Assembly: GCA_003217035.1 (NCBI GenBank) | Contig: QCHV01000010.1 | Span: 1 to 63,083 of the forward strand | DNA length: 63,083 nucleotides | Origin: Prochlorococcus sp. AG-402-G22 | GTDB lineage: Bacteria; Cyanobacteriota; Cyanobacteriia; PCC-6307; Cyanobiaceae | Direction of reading: 5' to 3' | In this document: positions 39,545 through 47,895 of the stretch, in pieces | How positions within the stretch are numbered: position 1 is the first letter of the stretch | Layout of the letters: every line of letters starts with the position of its first letter | Translations under genes and position numbers: made by a program | The notes under the pieces: model-generated | Seen by the model: only the letters and a program-made list of their open reading frames with translations | Told to the model about the DNA's origin: nothing | The model's database searches: none

Positions 39545-40036
39545 ATGGCTATTGAAATTGAAAGAAGGTTTCTTGTTGAAGGGGAAGAATGGAGAAAACA
39601 TATAAACGAGTTCCATCAGATCCGTCAAGGGTATTTTTCTACAGGCATTGAAGATTGGGTTACCAGAATCAGAATCACCAATAATGATGAAGCCTTAATA
39701 ACGATAAAAAAACATCAGATGCATATGATTAACCATGAATTTGAATATCAAATACCTATTAAAGATGCTGAATCAATATGGAGTTTAATGAGATACAAAA
39801 TTTCTAAAAAGAGGTTTTCATTAAACATTCAATCAGGCTCTTGGGTGGTTGACTGCTTTGAAGACAAGAATGCACCTTTAATAATTGCAGAGGTTGAACT
39901 AGATAAAGCCAACTCTGCCTTGAGAACTAATGAGTGGTGTAAGCAGGAAATCACAGGAATTCAAAAATATAGCAATGCATCCTTAGCTAAATTACCCTTT
40001 TCCAATTGGTCAATAGAAAAAATAAACGAAAAATAA
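39545..40036 (+). CDS. CYTH-domain protein (triphosphate-tunnel family)
   Basis: A 163-aa CYTH-domain protein, of the class that hydrolyses inorganic triphosphate or other triphosphates inside a beta barrel. It starts with IEIERRFLVEG, the ExExK motif in which the Lys is replaced by Arg. Alternating charged strands follow (WVTRIRIT, ALITIKKHQ, FEYQIP, PLIIAEVELD). The final strand-helix has EITGIQKYSNASLAKLPF. The substrate is unknown. It is probably co-transcribed with nadK. Confidence 0.85.
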   Translation: MAIEIERRFLVEGEEWRKHINEFHQIRQGYFSTGIEDWVTRIRITNNDEALITIKKHQMHMINHEFEYQIPIKDAESIWSLMRYKISKKRFSLNIQSGSWVVDCFEDKNAPLIIAEVELDKANSALRTNEWCKQEITGIQKYSNASLAKLPFSNWSIEKINEK

Positions 40037-40051
40037 AGTCAAGCTAGAAAA

Positions 40052-40080
40052 AAAGACCAAAATCCTTTAGATTGTCTTTA
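40052..40080 (+). terminator. possible terminator after the CYTH gene
   Basis: AAAGAC and GTCTTT flank an inner AATC/GATT stem with a three-base bulge, making a hairpin 15 bases after the CYTH stop and followed by ATATTTC. It lacks a strong GC core, so it is a modest candidate for ending the ndhA-CYTH transcript. Confidence 0.35.
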
Positions 40081-40100
40081 TATTTCTAGCCGGGTCATTC

Positions 40101-40138
40101 TTGGCTGGCGAGCCAGTTAATTCTGGGGAGGTAAGTTA
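40101..40138 (+). promoter_or_regulatory. hairpin and strong Shine-Dalgarno before small gene
   Basis: TGGCT-GGCG-AGCCA (40102-40115) forms a five-pair stem with a four-base loop. It is followed 12 bases later by GGGGAGGT (40126-40133), eight bases from the ATG at 40141. This is a far stronger ribosome site than most genes here have, which argues that the small ORF is translated. Confidence 0.4.
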
Positions 40139-40140
40139 AC

Positions 40141-40338
40141 ATGTTCGCCTTATATGACATAGATGGTATTCTTCGCTTCTCTTGCAATGACAGAGAGGCA
40201 TGCGAAGCATATGCTGAACTGCTAGATCTTCCAAAAAACGAATATTCTTTAATGGATTTACCAGAAACAAATTTTCTAGAGTTAAAACCTAGTCATTCAA
40301 AGAGGAGTCGTCATCCTCGGGTAAGGAGCAGCAATTAA
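40141..40338 (+). CDS. small hypothetical protein, 65 aa
   Basis: A 65-aa ORF with a strong Shine-Dalgarno. The N-terminal part (MFALYDIDGILRFSCNDREACEAYAELLDLP) looks like a compact alpha/beta domain and the C-terminus is basic (KRSRHPRVRSSN). I believe similar short proteins occur in other marine picocyanobacteria, but this is from memory. Function is unknown. Its last 50 bases overlap the end of the convergent LuxR-type gene. Confidence 0.6.
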   Translation: MFALYDIDGILRFSCNDREACEAYAELLDLPKNEYSLMDLPETNFLELKPSHSKRSRHPRVRSSN

Positions 40339-40573
40339 AGCCATCCCTACAGATTTTTCCATGATCCATTGCCCAATTTAAAAGAGCAACTCTGTTCTTT
40401 GATCCAGTTTTTGTAAACATATTGCTGACGTGGTTATCTACCGTTCGTTTACTAATGGTTAGCTTTTGCGCTATCTCTTGGTTGGTTAAACCATCAGCGA
40501 CCAGTCCAATGATCTCCATCTCCCTTGTAGATAGAGACATTTGCCCTGGATTAGTGAAATCCCCTGAAAACAT
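40289..40573 (-). CDS. small LuxR-type DNA-binding regulator
   Basis: A 94-aa protein consisting almost only of a LuxR/GerE helix-turn-helix: LSTREMEIIGLVADGLTNQEIAQ, then KLTISKRTVDNHVSNMFTKTGSKNRVALL, at about 12-70. It has no receiver domain. It ends in a tail with Cys (ICRDGFNCC) and acidic residues. Size and architecture recall PedR (Ssl0564 of Synechocystis), a small regulator responding to photosynthetic electron flow. Orthology is inference. A later ATG at codon 12 is an alternative start. It is divergent from metF and overlaps the small gene by 50 bases. Confidence 0.85.
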   Translation of the reverse strand: MFSGDFTNPGQMSLSTREMEIIGLVADGLTNQEIAQKLTISKRTVDNHVSNMFTKTGSKNRVALLNWAMDHGKICRDGFNCCSLPEDDDSSLND

Positions 40574-40620
40574 GCCCTCCTATCAACTTTATTTAATTCA
40601 TATTAGGCAAACTAGGCTAT

Positions 40621-41547
40621 TTGATAAGCGATAGTAATTATCTAAGTAGAAAAACATTGGATTCAGCTCTTCAAAACGCACTTAAATCTGAAGGCACAGC
40701 TATTACTGCTGAGATCATGCCGCCCAGAGGGGGCAATGCCTCTAGAGCAATTGCAGCAGCTTTAAATCTAAATGGATGGGTTCATGCACTAAATGTTACT
40801 GATGGCAGCAGAGCAATTATGCGTATGAGCAGTCTTGCTGTTTGTAAATTATTGCTAGAAGAGAATTTAGAACCGGTTCTACAAATTGCTTGTAGAGATA
40901 AAAATAGAATTGCTATTCAAGCTGAGCTTTTAGGGGCAAACGCTCTTGGCATCAAAAATGTTCTTTGCCTTACAGGAGATCCAGTCAGGGCTGGGGATCA
41001 ACAAAATGCAAGGCCTGTAAATGATTTCGAATCAGTAAAACTCTTAAAACAAGTTTCAGATTTAAATCATGGGCAAGATCCAGTATCCGGATCTTTAGAA
41101 GATGGCAAAACCAATCTTTTCGCAGGAGCAGCAGCGGATCCCAACTGCAAGAATTTCAATAGCCTTAGAAAAAGATTGGAAAGAAAGCAGAATGCAGGGG
41201 CCAAGTTCTTACAAACTCAAATGGTTATGGATCCAAAAATACTTGAAAAATTTTGCAGGGAAATAGCAGATCCTTTAGAAATGCCAGTTTTAGGTGGTGT
41301 TTTCTTACTTAAGTCTGCCAGAAATGCTGCCTTTATTAACGAAGTAGTACCTGGTGCCAATATTCCAGAATCGATTATTACAAGATTAGAGAATTCATCT
41401 GATCCTTTAGAAGAAGGAATAGCTATAGCCTCTGAACAAGTAAAAAGTTTTATTGGAATCGCGAAAGGTGTTCACATAATGGCTATTAGGAAAGAAGACT
41501 TAATACCTAGAATTCTTGATCAAGCTAATCTCAAGTTGCAGAGCTAA
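40621..41547 (+). CDS. metF: methylenetetrahydrofolate reductase family protein
   Basis: A flavin TIM-barrel enzyme (up to 308 aa) reducing methylene-THF to methyl-THF for methionine. Typical blocks are AITAEIMPPRGGNASRAI, WVHALNVTDGSRAIMRMSS, NVLCLTGDPVRAGD, FAGAAADPNC and FLQTQMVMDP. There is no early ATG. TTG at 40621 is assumed, and a second TTG at 40657 is equally possible. It overlaps the convergent nucleotidyltransferase by 17 bases. Confidence 0.9.
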   Translation: MISDSNYLSRKTLDSALQNALKSEGTAITAEIMPPRGGNASRAIAAALNLNGWVHALNVTDGSRAIMRMSSLAVCKLLLEENLEPVLQIACRDKNRIAIQAELLGANALGIKNVLCLTGDPVRAGDQQNARPVNDFESVKLLKQVSDLNHGQDPVSGSLEDGKTNLFAGAAADPNCKNFNSLRKRLERKQNAGAKFLQTQMVMDPKILEKFCREIADPLEMPVLGGVFLLKSARNAAFINEVVPGANIPESIITRLENSSDPLEEGIAIASEQVKSFIGIAKGVHIMAIRKEDLIPRILDQANLKLQS

Positions 41548-42709
41548 TCAAATCAGTGCCTAACAACTCAGCCATGGCTTTTTGTTGAGGGGAGGGTTCT
41601 CCTAAGTCTTGTCTCCTAGCATCAGTAATTAACCAATCCAAAGCAGCCTCTTGCAAGTCAAAATGATCACCATTTTTATCTACGCAATATCTACCAAAAA
41701 CAAGTTTTTCTAGTAGTTGAACACCTGGACCAATACGTGAATAATCAAAAATAATTGAATTATCAATAGTTGCCCCTTCGCAAATGCAGCAACTAGGACC
41801 AATCATAGATGGGCCGATAATAGTTGCCCCATCCTCAATGCGAGTCATGCCACCAACATAGATAGGCCCATTCACATTGATCTTGTCCCAATTGGCAGCA
41901 ACATTGAGACCTGTAAAGACTCCTGGTCTAACCTCTTTCCCTGGGATATCTACTTGCCTTACCTCCCCTAAAAGAACACTTCTAATTGCTTTCCAATAGT
42001 CAGGTACCTTCCCAATATCCACCCATTCAAAATCCATTGGGAGCGCATAAAATGGTGCCTCCATCTCTACAAGCTTTGGAAACAAATCAGATCCAATGTC
42101 ATAAGGTTTGCCTGAAGGGATATGTTGAAAAATCTCTGGCTCAAAAAGATATATACCTGTATTAATAGTTTCACTTAAAGCATTATCTAAAGAAGGTTTC
42201 TCTTGGAAGGCCTTAACTCGGTCATTCTCATCTGTAACCACTACGCCATAACTACTAACCTGTTCTTTAGGTACTCTTTTCGTAATCAAAGTTGCAAGAG
42301 CTCCTTTTTCTTTATGCCTTCGCACTGCTTCAGAAAGATCTAAGTCAATAAGTGCATCTCCACACAAAACTACAAAAGTATCGTCAAAAAATTCTTGAAA
42401 ATCCTGGATTTTTTTTAATCCACCAGCGGAACCAAGTGCATCTCCTATTAATTCACCATCTTCAATACGACCTTCAAAGCTATAAGCAATCTCCACCCCA
42501 AACCGCTGGCCATCTCTAAAGTAATTCTCAATTTCTTCAGCGAGGTGGGATACATTGACCATTACCTCCTTGAAATTATGTTCCTTAAGGAGTTCCAACA
42601 GAAACTCCATCACTGGTTTCTGCAGAATAGGAATCATTGGCTTGGGGATCACATGTGTGATCGGCTGAACTCTCGTTCCTTTCCCGGCCGCCAGGATCAT
42701 CGCCTTCAT
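41531..42709 (-). CDS. sugar-1-phosphate nucleotidyltransferase with beta-helix domain
   Basis: A two-domain nucleotidyltransferase (392 aa). The N-terminal domain opens with MILAAGKGTRVQPITHVIPKPMIPI (nucleotide and metal site), then VVLCGDALIDLD and TINTGIYLFEPEIF. The C-terminal part (about 260-360) has hexapeptide-like repeats of a left-handed beta-helix (IYVGGMTRIEDGATIIGPSMIG). It probably makes an NDP-sugar for surface glycans. The base and sugar (GDP-mannose or glucose type) cannot be fixed. I start at MKAMILAAG. Upstream in-frame codons overlap scpA. Confidence 0.87.
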   Translation of the reverse strand: MKAMILAAGKGTRVQPITHVIPKPMIPILQKPVMEFLLELLKEHNFKEVMVNVSHLAEEIENYFRDGQRFGVEIAYSFEGRIEDGELIGDALGSAGGLKKIQDFQEFFDDTFVVLCGDALIDLDLSEAVRRHKEKGALATLITKRVPKEQVSSYGVVVTDENDRVKAFQEKPSLDNALSETINTGIYLFEPEIFQHIPSGKPYDIGSDLFPKLVEMEAPFYALPMDFEWVDIGKVPDYWKAIRSVLLGEVRQVDIPGKEVRPGVFTGLNVAANWDKINVNGPIYVGGMTRIEDGATIIGPSMIGPSCCICEGATIDNSIIFDYSRIGPGVQLLEKLVFGRYCVDKNGDHFDLQEAALDWLITDARRQDLGEPSPQQKAMAELLGTDLISSAT

Positions 42710-42764
42710 AGGCGTTGTAGGCCTCATTAATAAGGCCAAAATAGACTGATATTCAACCCTCCTA

Positions 42765-43652
42765 CTAAGCCGCAGCCGGAGAGGCATCTGGCACGTCTAA
42801 CTTTTTCAAAGGAAGTTGCGCAACCATCCCATGTTCAAGAATCCTCTTTATCCTTAGTTGTCCATATAAAAAGCCCTCTTGGACTAATTCAACTTTGCCT
42901 TGAGAACACAAAAATAAAAGAGCCCAAAAGACACCAACTCTATCGGTATCCAAATCTTCAGCAGCAACATTTTGCCAATGACATACCAAAGTATCAAAAT
43001 CAATCCAATGAAGTGCATCCTCCCAAGTATTTAAGAAAATCCCTAATGCAGCAGTTGTTTCAGGCAGTTTTTCACGGTGTGCAAGAGAGGTGACTTGAGC
43101 AATAATTTGCTTGTCGCTATATCTTTTTTCTCTTCTTTTACGACTCTTTAATTCATCTGATTCTATTGATTCTGCTATTGATTCAAGTTGTTCTATTAAC
43201 TCGCCCAGGGAAACTGGTCTACGCAAGGGAGGAGGAGCTACAGGGCGTCTAAAAAGATGGCGCTCTGGATATTGAGGCATCTCCAATCTTGGATCCAACC
43301 ATCCCTGCTCAGAAAAATCTTCGTCAAAACCTTCATCAAAATCTGATTCTGCTGGGAAAGTCTCTGACTCAAGAATTTCAGCCTTTAATCCAACCAATAC
43401 AGAAGCCGCCAAAAACGCTTCACTACTTTCTGATAAATCTCTCTCAAAGCTTCCACCTTGGTAGGAGCTTTCAGCAGAAATATTCCTAGGAATTTCAATT
43501 CTTTGCCTTAATTGGTCTAAAAAACCATCTATTACAGGAATTACATCAACATCCCAAGGGTCAATCTCTCCCTTCTCGGCAGCATCCTGTAATAGGCGAA
43601 TCGCAAGTCTTGCGCCTGATTCTGCTTTTGTTACCAAACCTTCAAAAGGCAA
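42765..43652 (-). CDS. scpA: segregation and condensation protein A
   Basis: ScpA kleisin (295 aa) bridges SMC heads in chromosome organisation. The N-terminal helix ARLAIRLLQDAAEKGEIDPWDVDVIPVIDGFL corresponds to the SMC-neck-binding region, an acidic linker (about 85-120) follows, and the C-terminal winged helix contains FWALLFLCSQGKVELVQE. Start is TTG at 43652. No in-frame ATG precedes the conserved part. smc and scpB are not in the window. Confidence 0.85.
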   Translation of the reverse strand: MPFEGLVTKAESGARLAIRLLQDAAEKGEIDPWDVDVIPVIDGFLDQLRQRIEIPRNISAESSYQGGSFERDLSESSEAFLAASVLVGLKAEILESETFPAESDFDEGFDEDFSEQGWLDPRLEMPQYPERHLFRRPVAPPPLRRPVSLGELIEQLESIAESIESDELKSRKRREKRYSDKQIIAQVTSLAHREKLPETTAALGIFLNTWEDALHWIDFDTLVCHWQNVAAEDLDTDRVGVFWALLFLCSQGKVELVQEGFLYGQLRIKRILEHGMVAQLPLKKLDVPDASPAAA

Positions 43653-43706
43653 TGAAAATAATACTCTTAGGAAAAGTTAACTTCAATAGATGTTTATTGC
43701 TAGAGG

Positions 43707-43731
43707 GATATTGCTTAAGCAACATCTTTTT
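43707..43731 (+). terminator. stem-loop GATATTGC-TTAA-GCAACATC with T tract
   Basis: A near-perfect palindrome around TTGCTTAAGCAA makes an eight-pair stem (one A-C mismatch on the plus strand, a G-U pair on the minus) with a TTAA loop. It is followed by five T on the plus strand. It looks like a plus-strand terminator although no plus-strand gene precedes it. On the minus strand it follows the stop of the possible small ORF. Confidence 0.35.
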
Positions 43732-43907
43732 CAACGTACTGACTTCTTCAAAATTGCATTAAGGAATGGATTTATCTGATTCGAAATAATCATTTTGAGT
43801 TTTTGAATACCTTTCTTAGAACTTTCAAATTCCTGGAAACCAATGCTTCTAAGCATGACTCTCAAACCGACAAAAACCAAGAGGAAGATTTGTGAAGCAT
43901 TAGGCAA
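43731..43907 (-). CDS. possible 58-aa small membrane protein
   Basis: The frame from a TTG at 43907 (or an ATG at 43856, 41 aa) to TGA at 43733-43731 encodes a hydrophobic N-terminal stretch (ASQIFLLVFVGLRVML). An amphipathic Lys/Ile-rich tail ending in NAILKKSVR follows. I recognise no family. It could be a real small gene, a decayed remnant, or chance. It occupies the only large gap on this side of ndhD. Confidence 0.2.
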   Translation of the reverse strand: MPNASQIFLLVFVGLRVMLRSIGFQEFESSKKGIQKLKMIISNQINPFLNAILKKSVR

Positions 43908-44093
43908 GTTATTAACTGTGAGTAGATACTGTTTTCTCTAGCGTGAAATGCATCGTCCTCAAAGCAAGGAAAAATATTAATTACTACAAAATTAATTTGT
44001 CTCATTAAAAAATAGACTCTTAGAAAAATTTAGGAATTTTTTTATTTCAAGAACAGAATTTAAATCATTCCTGAAATGTTGATTTCTCGATTT

Positions 44094-45719
44094 CTATAGC
44101 AAGCTCAAAGGTTTTATAGAAGGAGCTTTAATTGTTGACAAATAAAATTTCTTTCCAGGGGAAGTATTGTCAGACTTTTTATTAATTCTTTCTATTGCAT
44201 TAATATCTCTAGCGACCAAACCATTAATAGAAGCCGTATAAGTCTCTGTCATTACTCTTGGGTATAAACCAATTCCTATTATTGGAACCAAAAGACTTCC
44301 TATGATATAAATCTCTCGTGGTTCAGCATCAACCAATTCTCTATCAGCTAAAAACTCAACATTTTCTTTACCAAAAAAGATCTCCCTAAGCATAGAAAGC
44401 AAATAGATAGGAGTAAGAATGACTCCAATTGCAGCAAGGCCTGCAATAACAACCCTGAAAGGAAGTGTATAAACCTCGTCCGTTACAAAGCCGGCAAAAA
44501 CCATTAATTCTGAGACAAATCCACTCATCCCTGGCAAAGCCAAAGAAGCTAAAGAACAGACTGTCCAAAGGGCAAACATAATTCGCATTTTTTGGCCAAC
44601 ACCACCCATTTCATTCAATTGCAAAGTACGCGTTCTGTCATAAGTGGCTCCAACTAAGAAAAATAAACTTGCTCCAATCAATCCATGACTAATCATTTGC
44701 AACATTGCTCCACTAGTTCCAAGTGAGCTAAAGCTTCCTATACCAATAAGAACAAACCCCATATGACTAATCGAGCTATAAGCAATTTTCCTTTTTAAAT
44801 TACGCTGAGCAAAAGAAGTTAAAGCAGCATAAATAATATTTACTACTCCAAGAACTATTAATAATGGTGCAAATTGAGCATGGGCATCAGGGAGTAATTG
44901 AGCATTAAACCTAAGCAGTGCATATCCACCCATCTTTAATAAAATCCCCGCTAACAGCATATGAACAGGCGCCGTAGCTTCTCCATGCGCATCTGGCAAC
45001 CAAGTATGCAAGGGAACAACTGGAAGTTTTACTCCAAAAGCAATTAACAATCCTGCATAACAAAGTAATTGAAAGCCTGTTCCAAAATTTTGATTAGCTA
45101 AATGAGTATATTCAAAGTTTGGAACTCCATTTCCAAAAAATCCCATTGCAAGAGCGGCTAAGAGAATAAATAAAGAGCTCCCAGCTGTATAAATTATGAA
45201 TTTGGTAGCCGCATATTGTCTTTTCTTACCTCCCCATATAGCTAACAACAAATAAACTGGCAAAAGCTCTAATTCCCAAGCAAGAAAAAATAGAAGCATG
45301 TCTTGAACAGCAAAAACTGCTATTTGCCCTCCATCCATTGCCAAAATAAGGAAGAAGAACAATTTTGGTTTGAATTTGACAGGCCATGCTGCTAACACTG
45401 CTAAAGCAGTGATAAAACTAGTCAGAAGAATTAATGGCATAGACAAGCCATCTGCTCCTACAGCCCAAGTAAGGCCCAACTCAGGAAGCCAAAAAACTCT
45501 CTCTGACAACTGAAGTCCTTCTTGTGAAGGGTCATATCCTTTTAAGTAAGCGCCAACAGTAATTAAAAAAGTTGTTAAAGCAATCCCCAAGGCATACCAC
45601 CGAACCTGCTTTCCATCTCCTTCATCAGGTATAAATGGAACCAATAATGATCCAAATATAGGAAATAGGATCGAAAGACTTAGCCAAGGGAAATCAGCAT
45701 CAATTGGCTCTGGAACCAT
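44094..45719 (-). CDS. ndhD: NDH-1 subunit D (NdhD1 type)
   Basis: Proton-pumping NuoM-type subunit of NDH-1 (541 aa from this ATG) with about 14 spans. Conserved segments include [50 protein letters not shown] with the key membrane glutamate, [41 protein letters not shown] and [18 protein letters not shown]. Pairing with ndhF of the F1 type indicates the constitutive respiratory and cyclic-flow complex rather than the CO2-uptake form. A GTG at 45764 would add 15 residues. Confidence 0.95.
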   Translation of the reverse strand: MVPEPIDADFPWLSLSILFPIFGSLLVPFIPDEGDGKQVRWYALGIALTTFLITVGAYLKGYDPSQEGLQLSERVFWLPELGLTWAVGADGLSMPLILLTSFITALAVLAAWPVKFKPKLFFFLILAMDGGQIAVFAVQDMLLFFLAWELELLPVYLLLAIWGGKKRQYAATKFIIYTAGSSLFILLAALAMGFFGNGVPNFEYTHLANQNFGTGFQLLCYAGLLIAFGVKLPVVPLHTWLPDAHGEATAPVHMLLAGILLKMGGYALLRFNAQLLPDAHAQFAPLLIVLGVVNIIYAALTSFAQRNLKRKIAYSSISHMGFVLIGIGSFSSLGTSGAMLQMISHGLIGASLFFLVGATYDRTRTLQLNEMGGVGQKMRIMFALWTVCSLASLALPGMSGFVSELMVFAGFVTDEVYTLPFRVVIAGLAAIGVILTPIYLLSMLREIFFGKENVEFLADRELVDAEPREIYIIGSLLVPIIGIGLYPRVMTETYTASINGLVARDINAIERINKKSDNTSPGKKFYLSTIKAPSIKPLSLL

Positions 45720-45858
45720 TCCAGAGGGAGTCGCCAAAATTGAGATAGAGGTGCATTCAAACACTGCTTAATTTCTCTTCTTTTTGGAGTGTAGAAATAC
45801 TTAGAGCTATGGCATCCAATCGATAGGGGATGACACACACAAGAAATTCAAACAGTAC

Positions 45859-47862
45859 TTAAGAACCAAGTACACCGAATAAAGCTACTAAAGCTATTAC
45901 CCCTCCAAAAACTATGAGAGCGTAAAATTGAGCTCTACCAGTTTCAAAATATTTAAGCCCTTCGCCACTCCCTAATGTCAGCAGTCCAGTTAAATTAACT
46001 ACTCCATCTACAACCTTTGCATCTACTTCCAAAACTTCCTTAGCCAGCTTTCGACTCCCTTTGACAAAAATCTTTTCATTAATGTCATCTAAATACCACT
46101 TATTTGCAAAGAAATTATTGATTTTGGAGAATCTATCAGCAACAGAGGATTTTAGATTTATGCGATTTAAATAATAAGCCAAGGTTGCCAATGAGATGCC
46201 AGCAATTGAAATTGCTACTGAAGCTAGAGCTAAAGGCAAGAATTCTCCCCAGCTAAATTTGGCTGCAGTTTCTAATGCTTCATCTAAATTTAAAAACTTT
46301 GCAAAGGCACTATTCCATGGAGTGCCAAGAAAACCTATCAAGACTGATGGGATTGCTAAAACAACTAATGGAGCAGACATTGACCATGTAGATTCATGAA
46401 TTTCGCCAGTTTCATGAGCTTCGCTATCTTCAACTTCTTTACCTGCAGCAATCAATAATTCTTTTTGTAGATCTTGATCTTCTCCTCTAAAACTTCCTTC
46501 AAAAGTTAGAAAGTAAAGTCTAAACATATAAAAAGCTGTCATCCCAGCTGTAAGAAAACCTACCCCCCACAGGATTGGGAAAGCATTAAAGGCATGTCCT
46601 AAAATTTCATCCTTACTCCAAAAACCTGCCAAGGGAGGAATTCCGCTAATTGCAATACATCCAATCAAAAAAGTAATAGAAGTTATAGGCATTTTTTTTC
46701 TTAGGCCTCCCATTAAGCGCATATCTTGAGCCAAAATTGGTTCGTGCCCTACAACTTCTTCCATTGCATGAATTACAGAACCTGATCCCAAAAAAAGCAT
46801 TGCTTTAAAGCAAGCATGAGTAACCAAGTGGAACATGCCTGCAATCGGAGCTCCGCAACCCATTGCAAGCATCATGTACCCAAGTTGAGATACGGTGCTA
46901 TATGCTAATCCCTTCTTTAAATCCATCTGCGTCAGCGCTATGGAGGCTCCTAAAAAACATGTGATTGTTCCAAAAATTGCTATCAACAGGCCTATAAAAG
47001 GAAATTGACTATAAAGAGGTTCAAGCCTGGCAACTAAAAAAACGCCTGCAGCAACCATAGTTGCTGCATGTATTAAGGCTGATATAGGAGTTGGGCCTTC
47101 CATTGCATCAGGCAACCAAACATGTAAAGGAAACTGAGCAGACTTAGCCATAGGACCCATAAAAACTAAGAAGCAAAGAGTCAATGCTGCCCACATAGGA
47201 ATATTTCCAGAAGAAACGCCATCAGAGAGACCTATAGCAATCCCATTAAAATCAAAGCTGCCAGTTGCCCAAAAAAGGCCAAGGATACCAAGTAAAAGCC
47301 CGAAATCACCAACTCTATTTACAACAAAAGCTTTTTGAGCTGCATGCGCTGCTCCATCTCTGTCATACCAAAAGCCAACCAAAAGGTATGAACACATGCC
47401 AACCAACTCCCAAAAAACATATATCTCAAGTAAATTCGGGCTAATAATTAGCCCCAGCATTGAACTAGAAAACAATGCCAAATAAGTAAAAAATCTGACA
47501 TATCCCTCATCATGAGCCATGTACCCATGTGAATAAATCATTACCAAAAGAGCAATAGTCGTAACCAAAGCAAGCATCACAGCTCCTAAGGGATCTATTA
47601 CATAACCCATAGGAAGAATGAAATCACCTGCACTGGCCCACACAAAAAGGTGCTCAATTGTTGGTGCTCCAGAAACCTGTTCGACTAGAACTGCATAGCT
47701 CAAAACAGCAGATGCACCAACACAAGCCAGCAAAGTTATAGCAATGGGTTTCCTTAAACGGTTCATTGCCCGATTAAAACTAATTAATCCCAAACCTGAT
47801 ACAACTGCCCCAACCAGAGGCAGCAGGGGGATTAACCATGCAATTTCAGCAGCCGATAACAT
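45859..47862 (-). CDS. ndhF: NDH-1 subunit F (NdhF1 type)
   Basis: NuoL-type subunit (667 aa), the distal proton pump of NDH-1 with its long lateral helix near the C-terminus. Conserved regions include YVFWELVGMCSYLLVGFWYDRDGAAHAAQKAFVVNRVGDFG, KSAQFPLHVWLPDAMEGPTPISALIHAATMVAAGVFLVARL and KKGLAYSTVSQLGYMMLAMG. The ATG start is clear. ndhD follows 139 bases downstream, and the two are probably co-transcribed. Confidence 0.96.
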   Translation of the reverse strand: MLSAAEIAWLIPLLPLVGAVVSGLGLISFNRAMNRLRKPIAITLLACVGASAVLSYAVLVEQVSGAPTIEHLFVWASAGDFILPMGYVIDPLGAVMLALVTTIALLVMIYSHGYMAHDEGYVRFFTYLALFSSSMLGLIISPNLLEIYVFWELVGMCSYLLVGFWYDRDGAAHAAQKAFVVNRVGDFGLLLGILGLFWATGSFDFNGIAIGLSDGVSSGNIPMWAALTLCFLVFMGPMAKSAQFPLHVWLPDAMEGPTPISALIHAATMVAAGVFLVARLEPLYSQFPFIGLLIAIFGTITCFLGASIALTQMDLKKGLAYSTVSQLGYMMLAMGCGAPIAGMFHLVTHACFKAMLFLGSGSVIHAMEEVVGHEPILAQDMRLMGGLRKKMPITSITFLIGCIAISGIPPLAGFWSKDEILGHAFNAFPILWGVGFLTAGMTAFYMFRLYFLTFEGSFRGEDQDLQKELLIAAGKEVEDSEAHETGEIHESTWSMSAPLVVLAIPSVLIGFLGTPWNSAFAKFLNLDEALETAAKFSWGEFLPLALASVAISIAGISLATLAYYLNRINLKSSVADRFSKINNFFANKWYLDDINEKIFVKGSRKLAKEVLEVDAKVVDGVVNLTGLLTLGSGEGLKYFETGRAQFYALIVFGGVIALVALFGVLGS

Positions 47863-47895
47863 CCGATTTTTTCAGTCCTTGTGAGTGTAGGCATT

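Larger units (their letters stand above)
43653..44093. other. 441-base intergenic region ndhD/scpA
   Basis: Both flanking genes point left, so this holds the 3' side of ndhD and the scpA promoter. It contains a stem-loop with a T run (43707-43731) and a possible 58-codon ORF on the minus strand, both listed separately. I see no tRNA-like fold. The ndhD-proximal 130 bases are AT-rich with no feature I recognise. Confidence 0.5.

Noticed and set aside
40101-40120. GC-rich hairpin before the 65-aa gene as a tRNA or riboswitch fragment
   Set aside because: The stem is only five pairs with no further conserved arms, so it is noted as a local leader hairpin only.
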